Source: an uncultured Prevotella sp. (GTDB lineage Bacteria; Bacteroidota; Bacteroidia; Bacteroidales; Bacteroidaceae). Taken from it: a stretch of DNA of 64,000 bases. Shown here in pieces: positions 8,222-15,704 of the stretch (position 1 is the first letter of the stretch; each line of letters begins with the position of its first letter). The DNA lies in assembly GCA_934256705.1 (NCBI GenBank), contig CAKQPF010000010.1:1-64000 (forward strand), read 5' to 3'. Below the pieces are notes generated by a model. It was not told the DNA's origin, did no database searches, and worked only from the letters and a program-made list of their open reading frames with translations. The position numbers and the translations under genes are program-made.

Positions 8222-9607
8222 TCAGTATCTGCCTCCGCCGAGGGCGTAGTAGAGGTTTACGACAGCCTGCATCTTGTAGAAGTCGTCAGCCACCTTTGAG
8301 AGCTCTGCATTGAGAAGGCTCTGCTGTGCTGTGATTACTTCAAGGTATGTGGCAGATCCATCGTTGAACAACATCTTGTTGTACTCCACATTCTTCTTCA
8401 GGCTTGCCACCTGCTTTTCCTCCAGCTTTGACTTCTCGTCGGAAGAATTATAGAGCACGAGGGCGTTGCTCACCTCAGAACCAGCAGAGAGGACAGCGTT
8501 CTGCCAAGTGTTGAAAGCCTGTTCCTGCTTTGATTTAGCCACCTTCAGTCCTGCTATTATCTGTCCGTGGGCGAAGATAGGCTGTGTGAGTGAGCTGACA
8601 GCTGAGAGGAGCCACTTGCCTGGATTCACGATGCCGCCACCGCCGGAGTTGGTGAATGCGCCTGTTCCGGAGATGGATATGCTCGGATAGAAGCGTGAGC
8701 GGGCTGTATTTACATCGTAGAAACACTGTGCGAGCGACATCTCGGCATAGTGTACGTCAGGACGGTTGTTGAGCAGCTGCAGGCTTACACCGGTGGAGAA
8801 CTGTGAAGGGAGCGCCTGTCCCTCGAAAGTGCCGCGCTGGATGGCCTGTGCCTGCTGTCCGAGAAGGAGCGAGAGTGAGTTTTCTGTCTCGCGTATCTGG
8901 CGCTTGAGGTCGGTGGCTTGCGCCTGTACAGAGTAGTAATTAGCCTCTGCACTCTGTACGGAAGTCTCCTTTACGCGTCCCAATTCCTTCTGTATCTTCA
9001 TGATTTTCCATGTCTCCTCGGTGAGCTTAGTCATGTCATTGACCACCTCCAGTTGCTTGTCGAGCATGAGAAGAGTGTAGTACATGTTTGCCACGTTGGA
9101 GATAACCTTTGTCTGCACCACCTGCTGATAGTCCCTTGTGGCAAGGAGAGACATCTGTGCGGAGCGTTTCTGGTTGAGAAGGTTGCCGAAGAGGTCGATG
9201 CTCCATGATGCGGTGACAGGGAGAGAGTAGGTCTTTGATGTCTTTCCTCCGTCCCATGAAGCCAGCGTTCCCTGTGGAGAGAACGTGAAACCAGGCACGA
9301 AAGCGAGCTTGGCCACCATCAGCTGATCCTCCACCATCTTGACGTTGAGCGCGGCATTGAGCAGGTTGGTGTTGTTGCTCAGAGCCGTGTCGATGAGCGA
9401 CTGCAGATGAGCGTCGGTGAACACTTCGCGCCAAGGCAGGTTGCCGAAGCTGGTAGTGTCGCTGACAGCGAGCGTGTCGGTGGTGCTCACTGTGTCGCGT
9501 ACGAGTCCTTTGGTGTTGACCTCCGGACGCTCGTACTTGTTGTATAGTCCGCAACCGGTCATCATGAGCGATGCCGTCGCGAGAAGAATTATCTTGTTCA
9601 GTTTCAT
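8222..9607 (-). CDS. Outer-membrane efflux lipoprotein (TolC/OprM family)
   Basis: 461 residues. A lipoprotein signal with lipobox MTGC (Cys near 19) is followed by two outer-membrane efflux repeats. Typical OprM/NodT features are LLNNRPDVHYAEMSLA and the final YLEVITAQQSLLNAELS. It forms the exit duct of the tripartite pump with the two genes upstream. A 224-bp inserted element now lies between it and the pump gene; removing the insert and one duplication would leave only about 25 bases between them. The spacing to the LpxA-type gene is 27 bases. Confidence 0.93.
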   Translation of the reverse strand: MKLNKIILLATASLMMTGCGLYNKYERPEVNTKGLVRDTVSTTDTLAVSDTTSFGNLPWREVFTDAHLQSLIDTALSNNTNLLNAALNVKMVEDQLMVAKLAFVPGFTFSPQGTLASWDGGKTSKTYSLPVTASWSIDLFGNLLNQKRSAQMSLLATRDYQQVVQTKVISNVANMYYTLLMLDKQLEVVNDMTKLTEETWKIMKIQKELGRVKETSVQSAEANYYSVQAQATDLKRQIRETENSLSLLLGQQAQAIQRGTFEGQALPSQFSTGVSLQLLNNRPDVHYAEMSLAQCFYDVNTARSRFYPSISISGTGAFTNSGGGGIVNPGKWLLSAVSSLTQPIFAHGQIIAGLKVAKSKQEQAFNTWQNAVLSAGSEVSNALVLYNSSDEKSKLEEKQVASLKKNVEYNKMLFNDGSATYLEVITAQQSLLNAELSKVADDFYKMQAVVNLYYALGGGRY

Positions 9608-9639
9608 TGTTTCTTTGGTTCTTGAAGACTCTTATTTAC

Positions 9640-9863
9640 TAGGGTGTCCAGTTTGAAGTTCCAGTTTTTAGTTCAAAAAAGACATGATACGAGTTTCAAA
9701 GTACTGATAATCATATCTCTTCAGCACATAATGATTTCATGGATTAGCAAAACTTTTTCATCTGTTAAAATTACACCTGAGAACAATGCTATTTCGATTG
9801 ATAATCAACAGATTAAATTGTTAAATCCATATCAAAAACGAGAACATAGAACTGGACACCCTA
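9640..9863. mobile_element. 224-bp MITE-like element inside the efflux operon
   Basis: Bounded by TAGGGTGTCCAGTT (9640-9653) and its exact inverse AACTGGACACCCTA (9850-9863). A perfect 9-bp direct repeat CTTATTTAC flanks it (9631-9639 and 9864-9872). The interior is AT-rich and has no credible gene. The right-hand duplication overlaps the last codons and stop of the pump gene, so the insertion fell exactly at the end of that gene. It is unrelated in sequence to the 242-bp elements. Confidence 0.9.
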
Positions 9864-9864
9864 C

Positions 9865-12800
9865 TTATTTACTTGTTTTGTCTATCTGCTCCTGCAGTGC
9901 GCCAGCCACGTATGGGTTGGTGTACTGGCGTATCTCGGAGTCCACATTTGCAGAGTCGCCTTCAAACTCGATAGGCTTGACTTTCTCCTGCAAGGTCTGG
10001 AAGACATAGAAGAGAGCCGGCACGATCATGATCTGGCAAAGCATACCGATGAGCATACCGCCTACGGCTGCGGCACCGAGAGTCATGTTGCCATTGTAGC
10101 CTACGCCCCAAGGCATGAGCAATGGGAGCAGACCGATAATCATCGCCAATGAGGTCATCAGAATAGGACGCAGACGGGCAGAAGCACCGAGCACTGCTGA
10201 CCATGAGATTGCCATACCTGTGCGGCGACGCTCCAGAGCGAACTGCACGATGAGGATGGCGTTCTTTGCCAGAAGACCCATAAGCATGATGAGGGCAATC
10301 TGCATGTAGATGTCATTGTTCTTGCCAAACATGTTGGTGAAGAGGAACGCACCTGCAAGACCGAACGGAATGGAAAGGATTACTGACAGAGGGAGGATGT
10401 ATGACTCATACTGCGCTGACAGAATGAGATATACGAACAGGAGACAGAGAGCGAAGACGATAGCTGTAGAGTTGCTGCTCTCCTGCTCCGTACGGGTCAG
10501 ACCAGAGAATTCGTAGGTGTAACCGGCAGGAAGTGAAGCCTTTGCCACCTCAGACATTGCATTGATAGCATCGCCAGTGGAGTAGCCTTCCGCTGCAGAG
10601 GCATTGACATTGATAGAGGTGAAGAGGTTGAAACGGTCGATTTCCTGCGGACCATATACGCGGCTGAGGTTGACATATTCCTTGATAGGAGCCATCTCGC
10701 CGGCTGATGTGCGCACGAAGATGTTGTCAAGGCTCTTGATGTCGGCACGGTCCTTAGGGGCAGCCTGGATATATACACGGTAGAGCTTGCCGTAGCTGTT
10801 GAAGTTTGAGGCATACATACCGCCGTAATAGCCCTGCATGGTGGAGAGGACAGAGGATGGGTCGATGCCGCTCTGCTTACATTTTGCCACGTCAACGTCA
10901 ATCTTGTACTGAGGGTACTTGGTGTTGTAGGATGTCATGGCGTTTGAAATCTCCGGACGCTTGTTGAGCTCAGCGATGAATTTCTGGGTGACGTCAAAGA
11001 ACTTGTTCACGTCGCCGCCGGTGCGGTCCTGCATGGAGAAGGTCATACCGTTGGTGGCAGAGAAGCCCTGCACCATAGGTGGCTGGAAGGCAAGGATCTG
11101 CGCTCCCTTGATGGCGGCTGTCTGCTTGTAGATCATGCCGAGCACCATTGTGGAACCGAGATTGTGCACTCCGATGTATTTCAGTGGGCCTTCCATCTCC
11201 TGACGCTCTTCGAATGACTTGAGCTTGATGATGAATGTACCCTGGTTGGAGCCTTGTCCGGCGATGAAGTTGTAACCTGTGATACGCATACGGCTGGCGA
11301 TGGCAGGGTTTGTGGCAAGCATACGGTCCACCTGGTCCATCACCTCTATGGTCTTCTTCATGGAAGTGCCCGGAGGGGTGGATACGGTACAGAATACGGT
11401 ACCTGTGTCTTCATCAGGAACAAGACCGGTCTTGGTGGTGCTCATGAGCACTACAAGGGCTGCAATGCCCACGATGACAGAGCCTATAGCGATGACCGGA
11501 CGCTCCACGATGCGGCGCACGCCCTTGGTATATTTGTCCAATACCTTGCCGTAAGCGGTGTTGAAAGAGGTATGGAAGCGGTCGATCATAGACATCTTGC
11601 GGTCCTTTCCTTCCTCATCCTTCGGCTTCAGCAGAATGGCGCAGAGGGCAGGGGAGAGGGTAAGGGCGTTGACGGCAGAGATGATGATGGAGATGGCCAT
11701 GGTGATACCAAACTCTCTATAGAATGCACCTGACGTACCACCCATGAATGACACCGGAACGAACACGGAAGCCATGACGAGGGTGATGGAGATGATGGCG
11801 CCGGAGATCTCGTTCATCGCATCGATGGAAGCCGTGCGGGCTGACTTGTAGCCGAGGTCGAGCTTGGCATGCACCGCCTCGACCACCACTATGGCGTCAT
11901 CGACCACTATGGCTATGGCTAGCACAAGAGCGGCGAGGGTCAGCAGATTGAGCGAGAATCCGAAGATGTAGAGGAAGAAGAACGTACCGACAAGTGACAC
12001 CGGAACGGCGATAAGCGGGATAAGCGTAGAGCGCCAGTCCTGAAGGAAGATATACACCACGATGAACACGAGCACGAATGCCTCACAGAGGGTCTTGATA
12101 AGGTCCTCGATAGAGGCGAAGAGGAACTCCGTCACGTCCTGCATGATGTCGAAGTGGATGCCAGGAGGCATTGTGGCTTCCTGCTCCTTGAGGAGCTTCT
12201 TGATGTTTGTGGCAATCTCGGTAGCGTTGGAACCGGCGGTCTGTGTCACCATCATCGTGACGGAAGGCTTGCCGTTGTTCTGTGATTCCACGGTGTAGGA
12301 GAGGGCTCCCATCTCCACACGTGCCACGTCCTTCACGCGGATGGTCTGTCCGTCTTGGGTGGACTTGATGATCATGTCGCCGAATTCCTCAGGTGACTTC
12401 AGACGACCTTTGTAACGGAACGCGTATTCATACTGATTATCAGATGTTTCGCCCACAGAGCCAGGAGCGGCTTCGATGTTCTGCTGTGCAAGGACACTGG
12501 TGAGGTCGCTTGGGATAAGTCCGTAGCTCTTCATCTTGACAGGGTCAATCCAGAGGCGCATGGTGTAGTCCTTCTGTGAGAAGCACTGACACTCACCCAC
12601 ACCGTTGACACGCTTGATGGCAGGCACCACGTTGATATTGGCGTAGTTGGTGAGGAATTCATCGTCGTAACGGTCGTCATCAGCCGTCAGACCGAAGAGG
12701 ATAACGGTGGATGACTGACGCTTCATCACGGTCACACCAGCCTTTGTTACCTCGGCAGGAAGGAGGGCAGAAGCCTGTGATACGCGGTTCTGCACGTTCA

Positions 12801-13116
12801 CCTGACACATGTCCGGGTCCATGCCCTGCTTGAAATATACGGTGATGGAAGCCGATCCACTATTGGTAGCAGCTGAAGTCATGTATGTCATTCCTTCCAC
12901 ACCGTTGATCTGCTCCTCCAGCGGTGCGAGCACGGAGTTGAGCACTGTCTCGGAGTTGGCACCGGTATATGCTGCACGCACCATGATGGTAGGAGGCGCC
13001 ATGTTAGGGTACTGCTCGATAGGCAGTGACACCAGGCCGAGTACACCCAGGATAACCACGAGGATGGAGATTACCGTGGAAAGCACAGGGCGTGTGATAA
13101 ATCTATCTAATTTCAT
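9865..13116 (-). CDS. acrB: RND efflux pump, HAE1 (AcrB) family
   Basis: 1083 residues, close to the usual 1050. Inner-membrane proton-driven pump that exports hydrophobic drugs and detergents through the periplasmic adaptor and outer-membrane channel. Seen: N-terminal FITRPVLSTVISILVVILG, twelve-helix layout in two halves, the proton-relay pair DD in AIAIVVDDAIVVVEAV (helix 4), and the final LMGLLAKNAILIVQFA segment. The C-terminal residues TSK lie within the 9-bp duplication caused by the adjacent element. It is expected to be cotranscribed with the adaptor gene upstream. Substrate cannot be told from sequence. Confidence 0.96.
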   Translation of the reverse strand: MKLDRFITRPVLSTVISILVVILGVLGLVSLPIEQYPNMAPPTIMVRAAYTGANSETVLNSVLAPLEEQINGVEGMTYMTSAATNSGSASITVYFKQGMDPDMCQVNVQNRVSQASALLPAEVTKAGVTVMKRQSSTVILFGLTADDDRYDDEFLTNYANINVVPAIKRVNGVGECQCFSQKDYTMRLWIDPVKMKSYGLIPSDLTSVLAQQNIEAAPGSVGETSDNQYEYAFRYKGRLKSPEEFGDMIIKSTQDGQTIRVKDVARVEMGALSYTVESQNNGKPSVTMMVTQTAGSNATEIATNIKKLLKEQEATMPPGIHFDIMQDVTEFLFASIEDLIKTLCEAFVLVFIVVYIFLQDWRSTLIPLIAVPVSLVGTFFFLYIFGFSLNLLTLAALVLAIAIVVDDAIVVVEAVHAKLDLGYKSARTASIDAMNEISGAIISITLVMASVFVPVSFMGGTSGAFYREFGITMAISIIISAVNALTLSPALCAILLKPKDEEGKDRKMSMIDRFHTSFNTAYGKVLDKYTKGVRRIVERPVIAIGSVIVGIAALVVLMSTTKTGLVPDEDTGTVFCTVSTPPGTSMKKTIEVMDQVDRMLATNPAIASRMRITGYNFIAGQGSNQGTFIIKLKSFEERQEMEGPLKYIGVHNLGSTMVLGMIYKQTAAIKGAQILAFQPPMVQGFSATNGMTFSMQDRTGGDVNKFFDVTQKFIAELNKRPEISNAMTSYNTKYPQYKIDVDVAKCKQSGIDPSSVLSTMQGYYGGMYASNFNSYGKLYRVYIQAAPKDRADIKSLDNIFVRTSAGEMAPIKEYVNLSRVYGPQEIDRFNLFTSINVNASAAEGYSTGDAINAMSEVAKASLPAGYTYEFSGLTRTEQESSNSTAIVFALCLLFVYLILSAQYESYILPLSVILSIPFGLAGAFLFTNMFGKNNDIYMQIALIMLMGLLAKNAILIVQFALERRRTGMAISWSAVLGASARLRPILMTSLAMIIGLLPLLMPWGVGYNGNMTLGAAAVGGMLIGMLCQIMIVPALFYVFQTLQEKVKPIEFEGDSANVDSEIRQYTNPYVAGALQEQIDKTSK

Positions 13117-13130
13117 TTGTTTTCTTATTA

Positions 13131-13268
13131 TGTTGTTTGGTTGTCATGTTGTTTGGTTGTCATGTTGTTTGGTTGTTTGTCTTTTTTGCAGAAGAAAAAA
13201 CGAAATCATTCTGCAATCAACAAAACCACAAAACCACAAAACGACAAAACGACAAAACGACAAAACCA
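13131..13268. repeat. Inverted arrays of 8-bp units between adaptor and pump genes
   Basis: The left arm is three copies of TTGTTTGGTTGTCATG. The right arm is about six units of AAACGACA/AAACCACA. The arms are roughly complementary, with a GCAGAA..TTCTGC hairpin between them, so the transcript could form a long hairpin between acrB and the adaptor gene. Confidence 0.65.
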
Positions 13269-13274
13269 CGAATA

Positions 13275-14477
13275 TTACTTACCGAGAGCGTTCTTCAGTT
13301 TTCCAAGGTCGCCCTGAGCCTCGCCGAGCTGCTCTGTCTTCTTCAGTTTCTCAGCATACTGTGCCTCTGTGATAGGCTTGATCTCCATGCCGTCCTGCAG
13401 TGAAGAGACGCCATTTACCACGAAGCGGTCGCCGATCTTCATGCCGGAAGTGATGATATAGTTCTTGCCGTCGTTCTGTGGATTGATGGTAACGAGGGTA
13501 TATTTCACCTTGTTGTCCTTGCCAACGATATACACGAAGTGCTTGTCCTGGATCTCAACGACAGCCTCCTGAGGGATGATGACAGCGGAAGAAGCATTGT
13601 GAGGCACCACGATAGAGCCGGAAGCACCGGTCTTCAGCACGCGGTCAGGGTTAGGGAAGTCGGCACGCATTGACACGCTGCCGGTGGTCTGGTCGATTAC
13701 TCCGCTCACTGTAGCCACCTTTCCAGGGTGCTCATAGATGGTTCCGTCAGCCAACTGGAGCTTTACTGCCGGATAATTGGCAATGGCTGCATGGAGTCCG
13801 CCCGCTGTCTTGGTCATCTCAAGGAGGTCCTTCTCGGTCATGGAGAAATACACCTGCATGGATGAATTGTTTGACACGGTGGTGAGAGGCTGCTGTGAGG
13901 ATGCGCTCACGAGGGCACCCACACGGTAAGGAAGGTCACCGATAACGCCGGTGGCAGGGCTTGTCACATAGCAGAAATCAAGGTTCTGCTTTGCTGAAAC
14001 GTATGCAGCCTCTGCCTGAGCCAACTGTGCCGCAGCGCTCTCCATAGCGTTCTTGGCAGACTGGAGCTCGTAGGAGCCGATGACATTGTTCTGGAAAAGT
14101 TTCTCGGAGTTGTTGTATGTCAGGCGGGCAGTGTTGAGCTGAGCCTTGGCAGCGTTGACAGCAGCCTTTGCCTGGCGTGCTGCAGCGGCGTAAGTCACGT
14201 TGTCGATGACGAAAAGAAGCTGGCCTGCCTTTACCTGCTGACCCTCTTTCACGCAAAGCTTGGTGATGAATCCTGACACCTTTGGACGGATTTCCACGTC
14301 CTGAATACCCTTGATAGTAGCGGGATAAGTAGTCTGGAGGGAAGCATCTTGTCCCTGAACTGTGCGGACGGCATACTCATTATCGCCGAAATTAGGCTTG
14401 CCGCCACTCTTGCCGCCTCCGCATGAGGCGAGCACTGCAGCCAATGCTGCAACCAATACGATTTTCATTTTTTTCAT
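13275..14477 (-). CDS. acrA: RND efflux periplasmic adaptor lipoprotein
   Basis: 400 residues. A lipoprotein signal (lipobox LASC, about 16-19) is followed by a membrane-fusion protein: biotinyl-lipoyl-like hairpin halves (GFITKLCVKEGQQVKAGQLLFVID and the partner ending in DLPYRVGALVS), a coiled-coil between them, and a C-terminal beta-barrel/membrane-proximal domain (VIIPQEAVVEIQDKHFVYIV). It is the first gene of the efflux operon and bridges pump and channel in the periplasm. A promoter lies about 120 bases upstream. No divergent regulator gene is next to it. Confidence 0.95.
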   Translation of the reverse strand: MKKMKIVLVAALAAVLASCGGGKSGGKPNFGDNEYAVRTVQGQDASLQTTYPATIKGIQDVEIRPKVSGFITKLCVKEGQQVKAGQLLFVIDNVTYAAAARQAKAAVNAAKAQLNTARLTYNNSEKLFQNNVIGSYELQSAKNAMESAAAQLAQAEAAYVSAKQNLDFCYVTSPATGVIGDLPYRVGALVSASSQQPLTTVSNNSSMQVYFSMTEKDLLEMTKTAGGLHAAIANYPAVKLQLADGTIYEHPGKVATVSGVIDQTTGSVSMRADFPNPDRVLKTGASGSIVVPHNASSAVIIPQEAVVEIQDKHFVYIVGKDNKVKYTLVTINPQNDGKNYIITSGMKIGDRFVVNGVSSLQDGMEIKPITEAQYAEKLKKTEQLGEAQGDLGKLKNALGK

Positions 14478-14597
14478 ACCTATATATTATCTATTTTTAT
14501 TTATCCTAATAATCTATGCTCTATAGTGTTATAGAATCTGTTATCTCTAATTACGTTGTGCTTGTAAAACTAAATCGATATTTTGAGTTTCCGACTG

Positions 14598-14629
14598 CAA
14601 AGGTACACACATTATTTATAATAATGAAA
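14598..14629 (-). promoter_or_regulatory. Efflux operon promoter
   Basis: On the minus strand: TTTC (14629-14626), 20 bases, TACCTTTG (14605-14598). The spacer contains the near-palindrome CATTATTATAAATAATG, a possible operator. Confidence 0.7.
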
Positions 14630-14719
14630 TATTTTCCCGATTTTTTAACAAAGTTTGTATCACATTTTACGTAATTTAATCCCAGATTTCCCCCTTTTTC
14701 CATATAAAGATGATGCAGG

Positions 14720-14993
14720 TCAATTTGAAATTCATAATTCATAATTCATAATTCATAATGCTTAATAAACAACCAACAAACCCAAGCCCCCGTGTTGCCC
14801 GCGTTACCGGCAGATAAAAGGGAACAGGGAATAGGAGATAGGGAATAGGAGATTACCTCCGTTCTCTCGCGATAATCCCCATAACAAAGCCTCTCAACCG
14901 CGTCAGCGCGATTTTTCACTATTCACTTTCCATTTTTCACTCTTCACTAAATCAAAGAAAAGCTACTGTGCTGCCCGCGTTACCGGGCAATAT
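14720..14993. repeat. Mixed intergenic repeats with two dispersed hairpins
   Basis: AATTCATAATTCATAATTCA repeats (14723-14760) come first. A dispersed hairpin in minus orientation (14787-14816) runs straight into 7-bp GGGAATA/GGAGATA units (to about 14862). A CAACCGCGTCAGCGCGATT box with TTTTCAC-type heptamers follows (14895-14950), then a second hairpin (14961-14993). The order hairpin plus heptamers repeats that at 6281-6350. Confidence 0.8.
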
Positions 14994-15205
14994 AAGAAAC
15001 AAGCCAACAAGCATTGTCTGGAAGACAATACCGAGCGAAGCGAGAGTAACCCGGGACGAAGTCTCGGGATTATATAAACGAGAAGGAGAGAACTGTCTGG
15101 AAGACAGTACCAACCTCATATAAAGCCCCCTCTTATCCCCCTCTGGGGGAAGATAGGTCAGGCACTGGCTACTTGAGATTCATGCTGACAATCCGTAACA
15201 AAAAA
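14988..15205. repeat. Duplicated non-coding block, copy 2
   Basis: Matches 6476-6700 with only scattered differences. The same hairpins appear in the same order, two of them with the tggaa loop (ATTGTC..GACAAT, ACTGTC..GACAGT), then the conserved GGGGAAGATAGGTCAGGCA stretch. Differences fall in both arms and loops, and no frame is kept open. Confidence 0.8.
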
Positions 15206-15211
15206 TGACTT

Positions 15212-15238
15212 GTGCCCATCGCATCACGCGATGGGCAC
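15212..15238 (-). terminator. Terminator of the exported-protein unit
   Basis: A perfect 11-bp stem GTGCCCATCGC / GCGATGGGCAC with a 5-base loop. On the minus strand it is followed by AAGTCATTTTTTG. It lies downstream of the 65-residue gene. Between 15239 and 15472 I see only short repeats (two copies of TTACCTATGAATAT at 15328-15360) and no gene. Confidence 0.7.
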
Positions 15239-15472
15239 ACCGTCAAAATACTACTACTAAACAATGGTTTTCCGAGAAAGCGAACGGTAATCTCCTGTTA
15301 CCCATTCCCTTGTTACCTGTTTACCTATGAATATAGTGTTTTACCTATGAATATACCTTGTCACCTGAACATCTATTACCTCAAAAAGAACTATTACCTA
15401 AATAACTATACTATAACCTAAAAATTCTACTATTATCTTAACGGGATGTTACCGGAATACAATCCTGTCACC

Positions 15473-15670
15473 CTAAAAAGAAAAACCAATATCCTGTGAG
15501 AATGGATTATCGCCGAAGAAATCGCCGTCGGCATCCTCATCAAAGAAGAAATCATTCTCCTTTGCAAAGTCCTGCTCTGCTCCTTCTTCATCCAAAGCAC
15601 TCGTTATGAGTAATTCGTCCGTCTCATATACGAGGTACTCTATTGTGGGAGTGATATATTTCTTTTTCAT
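15473..15670 (-). CDS. Short acidic peptide of unknown function
   Basis: 65 residues. A basic/hydrophobic N-terminal part (MKKKYITPTIEYLVYETDEL) precedes a very acidic, Phe-rich C-terminal part, FDEDADGDFF, ending in GFSF. It lies 34 bases after the stop of the large exported-protein gene on the same strand, so the two are probably cotranscribed. Small proteins with an N-terminal K-x-Y-x-x-P-x-I pattern and a variable acidic tail are, to my knowledge, common and unexplained in Prevotella. It has no signal peptide and no cysteines. The gene is fairly likely real because it keeps a good start and lies in an operon; its function is unknown. Confidence 0.65.
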   Translation of the reverse strand: MKKKYITPTIEYLVYETDELLITSALDEEGAEQDFAKENDFFFDEDADGDFFGDNPFSQDIGFSF

Positions 15671-15704
15671 GACTAATTGATTTTGAGAGAGTTCAACAAT
15701 CTTG

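Noticed and set aside
9640..9863. Remnant transposase gene in the 224-bp element
   Set aside because: All frames inside are short or interrupted and show no transposase motif; the only longer frame crosses into the pump gene antisense.
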